Shown: positions 30,018 to 39,864 of the stretch, piece after piece
How the letters are laid out: each line of letters starts with the position of its first letter
Position numbering within the stretch: position 1 is the first letter of the stretch
DNA from: Nitzschia sp. pyKryTriq1
Lineage: Eukaryota; Bacillariophyta; Bacillariophyceae; Bacillariales; Bacillariaceae
Length of the DNA stretch: 64,000 nt
Assembly (NCBI GenBank): GCA_956465555.1
Contig: OY101117.1
Coordinates: 186,001 to 250,000, forward strand
Reading direction: 5' to 3'
The notes under the pieces: generated by a model
Told to the model about the DNA's origin: nothing
The model's database searches: none
The model's input: the letters and a program-made list of their open reading frames with translations, nothing else
Made by a program: the position numbers and the translations under genes

Positions 30018-33000
30018 TTAATCCTTTGTTGCTGCCTTGGGCGCCGGCTTGGAGACAAGAAGGTGGCGAAAGGCAGGCGGAAGATCGCTTGCGTCGTTCT
30101 TCTTGCTGTTGAACTTGTCAAGAGACTCCAGTACCGAGCCGCGTCTTTTCTCACGTTGCAATATTTCGTTTCGATTTGTCATCTTCGTCTTGGGCTTTTT
30201 CGTCTTGTTATTATTTCGAAAGGCGGGCGGCAAAGTAGGGTCCTCCTCGTCCTTCTCGTCATCATCAAGGCTCCGGTTGTACAGTGACACCACTGGAGCT
30301 ACTCGATGCTCCTTGATTTGCCAAGGCGCAAGCTTGTCGGGCTGGAGGAGGGATTTGGGTTGCCGTTTTGCTTTCCCAGAAGCAGTAGAACTTGGACTAT
30401 GACTCCTGCTACGCACTTCTTTGCAGCCTTCGCCAGAAGAAACACTCTTCCCTCCACTTTTTGTCGCGCTTTTGCTGCTGCTGCTTTTGCTGCTGCTGCT
30501 TTTGCTGCTGCTGCTTTTGCTGCTGCTGCTGCTGTGTGAAGAACTCGACCGTATATCACTTTTATCTTTTCCTCTTTTCTTTTTTGATTTTGAACTTTCG
30601 CAGCAGCTTTCGGAATCACTATGGCCTGGATCAGAAGCAGAGGCTTTCTTCGGTTTCCTTCCTCTTTCCTTGCTCGAGAGCGGCGATTCTTCTTCCCCTC
30701 CCGGTGGTTGTTCTTGACTGGACAAACTTCGTTTCGAAGAAGAACCATCTTTGTTCTTCGAAAAGCTTGATCTTCTGGATGTCGATTGTTCTTGACTGGA
30801 CAAACTTCGTTTCGAAGAAGAGCCATCCTTGTTCTTCGAAAGGCTTGATCTTCTGGATGTCGATCCTACTTTCTTGTCTTTCTTGGTTCGTCGATCTTCC
30901 ATCTCCATCATGTCAGTTGAACCAACAACGGCGCTCTTGCAACGGCGAGGAGATCCACATTCTTCCACCAACTGATGGCACTGGTTGAAATGATTCCTTT
31001 TGGGCTCAACGACGTCGCTTCGAGTACTAGTACGTGTAGTGGTGGAAGTCACGCTGCTCGCGGTACTGCTAGTAGTAGTATGAGTATGCGTACTGCTGGA
31101 GGATCTCATCAATCGCAGCTCTTCATTCATTTGAGAGATCTTGTGCTTGAGGAGTTCTGCAGCAGCCGCCAGCTTGGCCTTTTTCTCGTCGTCTTTTTCC
31201 TTTGCAGAAGAAGAAGAAGAAGAAGAGTCTTTGTGGGGGTGGTGCTTGCTGGTAGTAATACTACTTTTCTGCGTTCGTTTCCTGGCAGCAGCAGAACTGG
31301 AACAAGGAGAAACAGTCCGAGGAGCTACCGGCGCAGTACTAGTAGCAGCTTCTGGATCATCTTGCAGGATCATAGTATTTCGAATGATCGATGCATGCTT
31401 CTCCGGTAGTTTGACCGGCATCGCATCCTTGTTGAACAATTCCGAAACGTCCTTGCCGATGATTGGTCTCGAACAACCAATAACTTGTTGTCGTATTCTT
31501 TCAAGGTCGTCACCGTCCTGGGGCATGACGGAAAGTTGCTTTTGTGGTTTGACGGGCATTGAATCTTTCGGTTGCAGATTATCCTTCTTCGAAGAATGGT
31601 GGTCGCCGATTCGTTGTTGTTGTTGTTGTTGTGATACTTGCAAGCCTGGAACAGATGGGTGTTTCATGGGTTTGACGGATGTCAAATCTTGGACAACGAG
31701 GTCTGAAGACGAGTGATGTTCTTCTTCGTTGGTCCATTCGACCGAGACATGCTTCTCGGGCTTTATTGGCAGTGAATCCTCTAGTAGTACTTGCACAGAA
31801 TCTTCATCGCTTGGGGCGTCGTCGTCATCATCATCGTGGACGGCCAATGAATTCCTGAGGGATACATTCTTCGGCACTTGAAGAGCGGACTCGGACTCGG
31901 ACTCATCTTCGACATTGACCGAGCTGAAGCGCTGCGGCACGGATGGTGAGGAGTCGCTTGGCCGAGGACGGGGCTGAATTCTGGGTGTATTCAAATAACC
32001 GGCGGAAGGAGATTCGGTAGCAGCCGGGGGTTGACCATTTCTTGGTTTGAGTATTGGCAGGGGCGAGGATAAGCCTCTTGGTGATAAGGCTTCCATGGGG
32101 AGGACCATGTTGGCTGTTTCAAGTTTTTGGTTTGAATGCTCTTGAGAGCAGCAATCATCGTCGTCGTTGAGATTGAGCTCCTTGTTTGAATGTACACTGG
32201 GTGTCAACGACGAATTGAAAGAAGCAATGGAAAGGTCCTCGTCATCCATCGTCGATGACCCCGTTGCTTGTTGCTGTTTTCGGGAATGCCAGGAAACCAC
32301 CGTGGGGACTCGGTCCACCATATTGTTATTACTATTCCTTTCGCTCCTCCTACTCAACGCCGCCCCGAGGAGATCATCAGTGGCATTTTCCGCTTTGTGA
32401 TGAGCCACACCGCGACGATTGTGGGGTGCTCGTTTGTCACCTTCTGACTTTCTTCTCGCGGGTTCGGCACTGAGTTGTTGTTCGATGGTATCTCTGGCGT
32501 CTTCTTCTTGGGTTGCGATGGTGGTGGCTGCTGTTGGTCTCTTTTTCCTCCGGGCTTTTCTCAGCCTTTGAATAGCATCCTGTGCTGTGTCCTCGTTCTT
32601 GAGTCCTTCTTGGATTTCCTTTTCCGTCTGTTCCTTATTATTATCATTATTAATGAGCTCGAGGTCTTCGTCGTCTCTGTCGTAACTACTGCTTCGCCTT
32701 CGCAGGAAGCATTCATCCTTGTCCAATTTCTTGACGACTCGCAACTTTCGGGGACTCTTGGGGGAAAAGGCGGCAGCCATTCGTAGTGCGTCGGGAAGCT
32801 GAGAATTATTATCAGTATTCTTCAGCATCCGTTTCCGTTGAGTGGTGCCGGCGGTGGATGATTTTGTGGACGGAGGAGTGCAACTAACACTAGCAGTAGC
32901 AGTAGCAGTAGCCAGAACCATCATATCCGCATTTTTGCGGTTTTCACGTATCCTCCATCCTGGAGACTGAGATCCACTAGTGATGAGTGGTGGAGGCGGG

Positions 33001-33593
33001 GAACATACGCCCGGAGAAGCTTCCGTGAATCGTTGATGGTCAAGAAGAAGATTCTTGTTGGACTTATTATTGGGATGTTGTTGTTGTTGTTGGTGCTGGT
33101 GGGGTGTAAGAGACGATGTCGATTCGGAAGGCGAAAGGGGGGCAGTAGGATCTGTCGCGATCGTAGTTCCTGGGAGTTTACTTTGAGGGTCGTCCTGCGC
33201 AAAGTGCTGATCCAATTTACCGATAGTCCCCCGCGTGCTGGCTTTCTGATGATAGCCTGTTGTTTGCGACTCTCCTGTTTTGGATCTACTAGCAGAGGAT
33301 TTCTCAGTCGTACCCTCCATTTCCAGGCTTCTTGTTGTTGATATTGATACAGGAGCAGCAGAACGAGCAGAACCAGCACCACAAGCAGGTGATGGTGTAT
33401 CTTGAGTCTTAGTCTGTCCTCTCGACGATCCTCCTATAGACAAGCCCGCTCCTCTGCTCTTTGACTTTCGTTTCTTCATACTGTTATTATTATCGTCCGA
33501 AGGTATTAGTACATCCTGCTTGGATGAGGCTTCACCAGATTTATGCTTCTGCAGCTGCCTAATATCCTCCATCGTCGACGCCGTGTTGTCCAT
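30018..33593 (-). CDS. Ser/Lys/Arg-rich disordered protein with WQ and LPPAFR motifs
   Basis: 1191 residues from an ATG at 33593. The middle has four copies of a short unit close to D-S-M-P-V-K-P-x-K-x-x-S-V (for example EDSLPIKPEKHVSV, KDSMPVKPQKQLSV), about residues 600-760. Further on there is an exact or near-exact duplication of SRRSS-x-SKNKDGSSSKR, a helix-like stretch (AAELLKHKISQMNEELRLM) and a KSSSS minisatellite. The C-terminus holds KLAPWQIKEHR (30303-30332), then LPPAFRNN (LPPAFR at 30216-30233) and a second LPPAFRHLL (30066-30083). The same two motif types in the same order end the gene at 43585-46257. No folded domain or targeting signal is recognised. Likely a phosphorylated scaffold; the conserved motifs suggest docking sites, which is inference. 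Confidence 0.8.
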   Translation of the reverse strand: MDNTASTMEDIRQLQKHKSGEASSKQDVLIPSDDNNNSMKKRKSKSRGAGLSIGGSSRGQTKTQDTPSPACGAGSARSAAPVSISTTRSLEMEGTTEKSSASRSKTGESQTTGYHQKASTRGTIGKLDQHFAQDDPQSKLPGTTIATDPTAPLSPSESTSSLTPHQHQQQQQHPNNKSNKNLLLDHQRFTEASPGVCSPPPPLITSGSQSPGWRIRENRKNADMMVLATATATASVSCTPPSTKSSTAGTTQRKRMLKNTDNNSQLPDALRMAAAFSPKSPRKLRVVKKLDKDECFLRRRSSSYDRDDEDLELINNDNNKEQTEKEIQEGLKNEDTAQDAIQRLRKARRKKRPTAATTIATQEEDARDTIEQQLSAEPARRKSEGDKRAPHNRRGVAHHKAENATDDLLGAALSRRSERNSNNNMVDRVPTVVSWHSRKQQQATGSSTMDDEDLSIASFNSSLTPSVHSNKELNLNDDDDCCSQEHSNQKLETANMVLPMEALSPRGLSSPLPILKPRNGQPPAATESPSAGYLNTPRIQPRPRPSDSSPSVPQRFSSVNVEDESESESALQVPKNVSLRNSLAVHDDDDDDAPSDEDSVQVLLEDSLPIKPEKHVSVEWTNEEEHHSSSDLVVQDLTSVKPMKHPSVPGLQVSQQQQQQRIGDHHSSKKDNLQPKDSMPVKPQKQLSVMPQDGDDLERIRQQVIGCSRPIIGKDVSELFNKDAMPVKLPEKHASIIRNTMILQDDPEAATSTAPVAPRTVSPCSSSAAARKRTQKSSITTSKHHPHKDSSSSSSSAKEKDDEKKAKLAAAAELLKHKISQMNEELRLMRSSSSTHTHTTTSSTASSVTSTTTRTSTRSDVVEPKRNHFNQCHQLVEECGSPRRCKSAVVGSTDMMEMEDRRTKKDKKVGSTSRRSSLSKNKDGSSSKRSLSSQEQSTSRRSSFSKNKDGSSSKRSLSSQEQPPGGEEESPLSSKERGRKPKKASASDPGHSDSESCCESSKSKKKRGKDKSDIRSSSSHSSSSSKSSSSKSSSSKSSSSKSATKSGGKSVSSGEGCKEVRSRSHSPSSTASGKAKRQPKSLLQPDKLAPWQIKEHRVAPVVSLYNRSLDDDEKDEEDPTLPPAFRNNNKTKKPKTKMTNRNEILQREKRRGSVLESLDKFNSKKNDASDLPPAFRHLLVSKPAPKAATKD
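30470..30535. repeat. 15-bp coding minisatellite (KSSSS units)
   Basis: About four tandem units of CTGCTGCTGCTTTTG on the plus strand, each encoding KSSSS in the minus-strand gene. In-frame unit length means copy-number change would not shift the frame. Confidence 0.85.
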
Positions 33594-35019
33594 GTCGCTG
33601 ATAATAGTAGTGATGAACTGGCTCCCTCGGCGACGCGTACAGGTATGATGAGAGTGGAGGGAATAGGGTTCTCACGCAATATGCGATGTGATATGTGACT
33701 TTTTCCGGGAATTTTAGCTATACGAGTAGACAAATAAGCGGCTATATGGAGATGGTTTCTTGGGTGCGTTGTTGTCTTGGTGGACTTTGGATTGACTTTT
33801 GCAACAAAACGTCCTTGTGCCGCAACAACAAACTGTTATGCTACACTCTTCACTCGGAACGGATGTAGTAATGGTATAATATGGTGTTGCGCCTCGCGTT
33901 TGGGAAGATTTTTTTACTGCACATCATCCGGTACCGCGGCGGTATCAGAGGCGAAGCCTATTACCGGTACTGTAATATGTTTATGCTCTTTTTCCCCTCT
34001 CCCGTTCGTGGGAGTGCGCGGTACTGTCGTTCTAACTCAAAAAGCCATACTTTACATACCATCCGATTTCACGATTATTGCCCTGGCTGTCTGCAAAAAC
34101 AATTATAAAGTCGAATGACCGTCGCGTTCTTCCCAGATCAACATCTAAGCCACGGTTGCCTAAACAATCATTCACGAAACGACAAGATCTCACTTGCGAT
34201 AACATTGACTGTTCAATAGCGTGTCCTGACGATTGCGAAGACCAAACAAAGAACCCGGATCAAGAGAAACCACAGTCGCGTCTTTTAATAACCTACCACG
34301 CTCCCGTTTGAGACCAGTGGTCGCAGTCCGTGCGTGGAGCTCTGATATTAAATATCGCGAGTATGATCAACCTTGAGTTCTCTTTCAAGGTTTGTGATTC
34401 TGAAGCACTATCTTGTTCCTGGCTGCTGGACATTATTATTATTTAGTGAGTTAGTGCGCACACTACGAGTACTACTACTGCCGTGCTTACTCGTACAACT
34501 CGGGACACGCACGCACGTAATGAAGAATACATACACCACTAAAACAGAACACACCACTAAAACTTACCGGTAGTTTGGTTGCGGCATTCCAAAGGCCAGC
34601 GCGCCACTCTCGCTTTTGTACGTCATCTCTTCCCCGCGCGCCGCCCGTCCAGTCAGAGGGAGAGTGCGAGACGACGCTACCGCTACCTGGACCTGTACCG
34701 GTAGCTGGGAGCTGGGCGGGAGATGGTAGATGGTACCGTAGAGGAAGGCAAGCGTATGTACGTCAACCTTCATGGAAATTCCCGCCACACCCGCCACATC
34801 GTACGTCAGTTCAGATGGGAAGACGACTCACACGAACGAAAACTGACCGGTCTCGCACCTCTATCTCCTCAGTTTCCATTTGTGCCGTGCATATATCCAC
34901 ACATAGTCAGCCGTTGCCGCGTTTCATGCGAATACACCACACTTTACGAATTTGCAGTTAGCTACGAACTACAAACGTATATGGTAGATCCTCTCTCTAG
35001 TAGTAGTAGTTGAAGCATC
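33594..35019. other. Spacer between divergent genes, no gene seen
   Basis: Lies between a minus gene start (33593) and a plus gene start (35020), so it should contain both promoters. Several short ORFs exist, none with protein-like composition. 34990-35010 has a TAG microsatellite directly before the downstream ATG. Confidence 0.45.
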
Positions 35020-36135
35020 ATGCAGCAGCAGCAACTGAAATTGTTCAAAAATGCCTCGGTCACTTGGTTGAAATTGGGAAGTTTGGGTCCCTTTCCGCTG
35101 GGAGGAGACGACGACGATCACAAGCACTATGATGTACGAGTGGTAGAATGTCAGCCTTCCAACATTCTCAATATCCAAGGCTCGTCAGTCCTTCGATTCG
35201 AACCCCAGCATTTAGTGTTCACGTCCGAGAATGTCACTACCGAATCATCTCGAGCAGCTAATACGATCGACGTCTTTTTACATGCTTCCTACCCCGTCAC
35301 TCTGACGTTCCCCAAGTCGGAATGTCAAGTCTGGAATCGAACCTTTGAGGAACACGCTCAAGCTATGAAACTATCATTACTACACGACAACGACGATGAT
35401 CATGATCATGATGATGAGGAGGAGTGGAAACTCGTCTCTCATTTTGGTCCTCTCACTTCCAAAATTCGCCCAGGAGTCAACCGTACCAATGTCTACTCGT
35501 GTCGGGCCACCAAAAAGGGATTAAAGGTGGAACCATCAAGATTTGTTTGGGATTCGACCAATTATACTCAAGCCGTATACGTGCCACACTTTGTCCATTA
35601 TTCCTCCTATCCGGACGATCAAGCCATTCCCCCGCCAAAGTGCTCGTTTCGAAGAGATGTTCCTATTGATATCCAGCACAGTAATACCGCCTCTGAGAAC
35701 AGTTCTACCATCTACTTTTCCAACAACCCACTACTTCAAATTATCGGAATGATTCTTATCCTCGTCGCCATTGCTGTTCTTTCCTTTCTCTACATGTTTC
35801 CAACCACCAAGAAAAACAACAACAAGTCAAAAGAAGAAGAAGGAGAAGAAGAAGAAACCGGCACTGAATCCAAGAAAAAGCGCATGCCGCCGCTGACATT
35901 TTCTCAGAAACTGTTTCAACAGCACAAGAATCGTCGTATTTCCAATCCAGGTCAAATGGATGGACCGTGGACGATAGTGGAAGGACCTGGATCGAGAAAT
36001 TTAATGATTCAATGGGTAGATGACGAGACTTTTGTGACCAAGCTGGTACCAAAGAAAAAGAAAAAGGATAACAACAACAACAACAACAACAGCGGGAAAG
36101 AAAAACCAAAGACGAAAAGCGCGAACGAAGAGTAA
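35020..36135 (+). CDS. Single-pass membrane protein with repeated beta-sandwich-like motif
   Basis: 371 residues from an ATG at 35020. Two segments share the pattern x-V-x-P-x-x-(F/L)-x-(F/W)-x-x-x-N: FEPQHLVFTSENV (about residues 64-76) and VEPSRFVWDSTNY (about 172-184). This resembles the strand pattern of Ig/invasin-like beta-sandwich repeats; the match is by eye only. Conserved Cys and several N-x-S/T sites fit a lumenal or extracellular domain. A membrane segment (LLQIIGMILILVAIAVLSFL) lies at about residues 241-262. The tail is Lys/Glu-rich and ends in a Lys/Asn run. There is no N-terminal signal peptide at this start, so a missed upstream exon is possible. Function unknown. Confidence 0.7.
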   Translation: MQQQQLKLFKNASVTWLKLGSLGPFPLGGDDDDHKHYDVRVVECQPSNILNIQGSSVLRFEPQHLVFTSENVTTESSRAANTIDVFLHASYPVTLTFPKSECQVWNRTFEEHAQAMKLSLLHDNDDDHDHDDEEEWKLVSHFGPLTSKIRPGVNRTNVYSCRATKKGLKVEPSRFVWDSTNYTQAVYVPHFVHYSSYPDDQAIPPPKCSFRRDVPIDIQHSNTASENSSTIYFSNNPLLQIIGMILILVAIAVLSFLYMFPTTKKNNNKSKEEEGEEEETGTESKKKRMPPLTFSQKLFQQHKNRRISNPGQMDGPWTIVEGPGSRNLMIQWVDDETFVTKLVPKKKKKDNNNNNNNSGKEKPKTKSANEE

Positions 36136-36215
36136 ATAACGAGTCATAGTTGATCCTTGAGGGAAATTGATATTTGTATGTACCGGTAGGGAACGACGAC
36201 AGTCATCAAGGCTGA

Positions 36216-36729
36216 TGGTATCTTTCAATTGTCGCGAATCCAGACCAGCAATCCTTTTTCGATTCCATCAGCGGGGGCAGCACCGAAACCTCTGCCATAT
36301 TGGTCGAAAAGGTCGAAACCATCGAGACTGTTCTCGGCAATGTTCTAGAATATATCGCCAAAGAGAAAACGCTCCCTGATGAAGTACAGAATCAAATGGA
36401 AGCAAAAGCCGCGTACGCTTTTTGTCTTCTAAACAAGCTGAAGAACGTTGCGAACCCCGTGGCAGCTGAGTACTGTGATGAACCGGCTGTCCCTAATGCT
36501 TAGTTAGATGCCGTTCACGCAGCCTTGGAATCGGGATCCAGGTGGCAGCGAGGTCAACATGGTCGCGTTGGAGCGGCAATGGCGGAACTACGACCGCCAG
36601 GAACGAGGACTAGAAACCGAGGAAGTGGAACAGATGATGAATGATGTTGAGGAAGCTGAGGAAGCTTGGGCTCCTATCTTAAGATGGGTATTTGCGGGTG
36701 ATGCGATGATGGAGGAGGAAGAATTCTAA
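36216..36729 (+). pseudogene. Probable gene relic: two short adjacent ORFs
   Basis: 36216-36503 is open without any in-frame ATG. It encodes a plausible helical segment (KVETIETVLGNVLEYIAKEK, then EAKAAYAFCLLNKLK). Four bases after its stop an ATG ORF (36508-36729, 73 residues, Glu-rich, ending AMMEEEEF) follows in another frame. Neither has low-complexity composition, unlike the surrounding spacer, so they look like remains of a gene or exons of a gene whose start I cannot find. No family recognised. Confidence 0.3.
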
Positions 36730-36904
36730 AACGATTGGATACTATAATGAGATCGCGTAATTGTTGCTTTTGTTTTTATTTCAATTGCTCTGACGACTGA
36801 TTCCGCTCTCTACTCTTTCATTGGCCCCACAGCCCACAGCTACTGTGAGTATGTAGTCTATATATTAGCTAATACCAGCTAGCTAGCCTAGCTAGCTAGA
36901 GATT

Positions 36905-38029
36905 TCAATGCTTTCGAAGCCACTCGATTTGCGCCTCCGATAATTCATGATGGACAAACTCTTCTTCCTCGAGATTTCGTTCTTGCTCTGGAATTACGAA
37001 ATCCTTCTCAACACCGCCTCCTTTCTCTTCCTGCTGTTTTGTTTGCTGGGGAACAACGTCCTTTGCAAGAACGGCGGCACTCTTATCACCATCAGTCTTG
37101 ACAACCACGTCCACGGATGCCAAAGACTCGGCGGAGGATGCAGTAGTTGATGGCGTCGTCGTCGTGGCCGGTTCGACCTTGGCCGTCATGGATGGTTGTG
37201 GTAATTCAGTCGAAGAGGTACTGGTGAGGGCGGTCACCTCGTCGGTTTTGGGTGATGACAAGGACTCTTCGTCCTTTAGTGGTGGTGCTGCTGCTGGTGG
37301 TGTCTCCGCCATGGCTTTGATGGGAGAATCATCGCCATTCTTTTCTTCTTCCTTGTTTGGTGCAATAATATCAGTCGTCAAAGTAGTGGATTCTTCGGCC
37401 AGCACAGCATTGTCTGTCGAGTCATCGCTAGCAGGAGTCGTGGTGGCGGGGGATGAAGTTGTTGTTGTTGTTGTTGTTGTTTTTGCCGTTGTGTCTTCCA
37501 AGGAATCCGTAGCGAGCAAGGATGACGATTCTTCCGACGAGATGGTCCTATCTTCTTCTTTTTCTGCTGCTGCTGCTGCTGCTGCTGCTGTTTCTGTATG
37601 GGGGAAATTCTCGACGACACGTTCCACAACCACGGATGGGGATGGGGTAATAGCAGGGCCCTCTTCCGCAAACGCAGGCAATGGATGATTTAGGAGCCCA
37701 AACGCAACTGCCGCCGCCAGTAGAGTAAATGTCCCACTCGGAATACGCCGTTGCTGGGGTGGACGAAGACGACTGGTGCTGGAGGTGTCTTTTGCTCGCT
37801 GAACCTGCCGCAGTTCCTGGACTGTATCTGCATTGATGATACTCGAACGGGATTCCATACGTAAAGTAATAATGGTGGATGACTGTCGCGGGGTGCGGAT
37901 GGTGGTGGTGCTCGGAAAGTCGCGATGATCATGAAGAAGACTCCATGAGAAAGCGTCGCTGATGGTAGCACCGAGTGCGACGAGGACGGCCAAAACCCAG
38001 GCCGATATTTTTCGGAAAGTAGCAGGCAT
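36905..38029 (-). CDS. Predicted thylakoid-lumen protein with tripartite leader
   Basis: 374 residues from an ATG at 38029. Residues 1-26 are an ER signal peptide (KISAWVLAVLVALG core) with a cut predicted at SDA|FSW, i.e. Phe27 at +1 as in the diatom plastid AF motif. A Ser/Thr/Arg-rich transit region follows. Then Arg94-Arg95, a hydrophobic core (FTLLAAAVAFGLL, 101-113) and PAFA|EE at 121/122 form a twin-arginine lumen signal. The mature part (about 250 residues) is Thr/Ser/Glu/Ala-rich and has no domain I know. It ends in a more ordered segment, FVHHELSEAQIEWLRKH. Targeting is well supported; the role is unknown. A perfect TGACGTCA lies about 235 bases upstream. Confidence 0.8.
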   Translation of the reverse strand: MPATFRKISAWVLAVLVALGATISDAFSWSLLHDHRDFPSTTTIRTPRQSSTIITLRMESRSSIINADTVQELRQVQRAKDTSSTSRLRPPQQRRIPSGTFTLLAAAVAFGLLNHPLPAFAEEGPAITPSPSVVVERVVENFPHTETAAAAAAAAEKEEDRTISSEESSSLLATDSLEDTTAKTTTTTTTTSSPATTTPASDDSTDNAVLAEESTTLTTDIIAPNKEEEKNGDDSPIKAMAETPPAAAPPLKDEESLSSPKTDEVTALTSTSSTELPQPSMTAKVEPATTTTPSTTASSAESLASVDVVVKTDGDKSAAVLAKDVVPQQTKQQEEKGGGVEKDFVIPEQERNLEEEEFVHHELSEAQIEWLRKH

Positions 38030-38782
38030 GACTGCGCAGTTCAGTCTTTTTCGTCTTCTTATTACGTATTGTTATATTGTTATTCAGCAGTATTAGAATG
38101 GATGTTATTGTTTTCTTGTTGCTGTTGGTATCCTGACGACTGTGCGCATCAGGACAACAAAGAACAACGTGCGGCCGAAATAATAAGAGAAGATCGCGTC
38201 ATTATGGGCGATTTTTTTCTTCGCTCGATTGGCGATCCTTTTTCGATTTCGGAAATTGCAGGCTGACGTCACACCGATTGATCGGTTTTGCGGTGACTTT
38301 TGAGCGCGCTCTCGCGCCCCACACAATACTTACTTAGGGACGTTTGTATTGTTCGTATGTATAGGTTTACATATGTTTAGGAACAAAATGCTGTGTAGAC
38401 TAACTGGACTAAAATGGGTTGTTGATGACACCATGATGATGATTCTCGTTACGGTATAGTACGGAACCTGCGCTCTTTAGTAGAGTAAGGAGACCCCTCC
38501 CTTGCTAGCACCACCGGTAGAGCGATTTACATTTGAAGTGCCGGTGAATATCACTCGTACATAAATTCTAACGAGTAGAAGCCTAGAACGTGGTAGTAGT
38601 ATAGTAGAGACATTAAGGAACAATCGCTCCCATGGCAGAAAAACCAAGAATGAGGTACTCTAGTAGCAAGAGCAGGAGACGATCCACCGGTTTACTCTAG
38701 AACTTTAGTAGTGGGAAATATTGCATACACACATTTCAACTGCATCCACTGTATTCTTGCACCGGTATGTATTTATTTGTTA
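38030..38782. other. Upstream region of the lumen protein gene
   Basis: Contains the CRE palindrome at 38264-38271. No gene seen. 38460-38700 is GTAG/CTAG-rich. Confidence 0.45.
38264..38271. promoter_or_regulatory. CRE-like palindrome TGACGTCA
   Basis: Perfect bZIP palindrome 235 bases upstream of the start of the predicted thylakoid-lumen protein. In diatoms such elements mediate CO2/cAMP response of plastid and carbon-concentration genes; use here is inferred. Confidence 0.35.
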
Positions 38783-39298
38783 TTATCCGGCAGCTCTCCA
38801 TTCTCCATTGACACAAACAAAGCTCACTTCTCGATCGCATTTCTCCAGTAGAGGATGGCTGAAAAAGAAGGACGCCCGCGTCACCTGGTCTCCTTCGATC
38901 CGGTCCACCCCCTGCCCCGATCGTATCGCAGCAATTTCCGCCACTAAATTCCGCCACTGGCCTTCGGCCTCGGGCGCCGTTGTCAAATCTTGCAGGTACG
39001 CTTCCGTATCGGCGGGACTCAGATCCAGTGGGACGAATTGTTGGACAAAGGCAGCTCGATCCTTCTGGACCAATCCAAGTTCGGTCAGTAAATTCAATTT
39101 TGTCTGTAACGACGCGGATGTCGTCTGTAGCAGCTCCATATCGGACGGTCCGTCGGATGGATAGTATATGGGCGCGGCGGCCGCTGGTAAGGGATTGGGT
39201 GACGGTGCTGCTGCTGCTGCTGCTGCCGACGACGCTGCTGCTGACGCTTCTCCTCCTCCTGGACGTGCGCTTTGGTGTTTCCGACTCTTTTTTCCCAT
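38783..39298 (-). CDS. Small hypothetical protein with Ala-rich N-terminus
   Basis: 171 residues from an ATG at 39298, starting MGKKSRKHQSARPGG. After an Ala/Ser/Pro run (residues 17-42) there is an ordered, helical-looking region (about residues 53-140: LLQTTSASLQTKLNLLTELG, LSPADTEAYLQDL, GQWRNLVAEIAAIR). The C-terminus DREVSFVCVNGEWRAAG looks like a beta hairpin. No family recognised and no targeting signal. The balanced C-terminal two-thirds, unlike spacer ORFs here, argue for a real gene. Confidence 0.65.
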   Translation of the reverse strand: MGKKSRKHQSARPGGGEASAAASSAAAAAAAPSPNPLPAAAAPIYYPSDGPSDMELLQTTSASLQTKLNLLTELGLVQKDRAAFVQQFVPLDLSPADTEAYLQDLTTAPEAEGQWRNLVAEIAAIRSGQGVDRIEGDQVTRASFFFSHPLLEKCDREVSFVCVNGEWRAAG

Positions 39299-39724
39299 TG
39301 TAACTTATTCCTGATCAAATTCGCGGAGACAGTAGGATAGATTGTGTGCCCTGCTACTATGGTTATATTCTTTTAGGTTTGATGCAAACAGAGGAGTCGT
39401 CGTCGTCGTTTGATATGTCTCGTCCAGAGATGTTTTTTATGCGCCTGAAATGCGATTATTATTTCGTGGATCTGCCTCGGTCGGCAGTCTGTCTGTCATC
39501 CGTTCGCAATTGTTTGACTCTCACGACCACTCTCCACCCAAACTTCCCGTCAAAAAACGGGAAGTTTTGTGATTCATGACGCATGCATAAAAACTCAAAC
39601 TTCATGCGGAGAAAGATCTCGCGATAATTATTGGATCGGAATCTAAGAGATATGAACCACAACAACAAAAAGCTGATAATAGTGCGATGATGAACCGCAT
39701 GCTGCCTCTACTACCGCGGTAGAC

Positions 39725-39761
<37 letters not shown>

Positions 39762-39864
39762 GAGTGTATGAACCGCAAATAACAAAACAGCAAAACTACT
39801 CTGTGCGCGGTCGAAGAATCATCCTTGTCCCATATACAAAAAGAAAACATTAATACGAAATATT
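39299..39864. other. Spacer with (GA)n tract before the kinase gene
   Basis: 39729-39756 is an uninterrupted (AG)n tract about 110 bases before the kinase ATG, possibly in its leader. An inverted pair (AACTTCCCGTC / GACGGGAAGTT-like, about 39541-39566) can form a hairpin. No gene seen. Confidence 0.45.
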
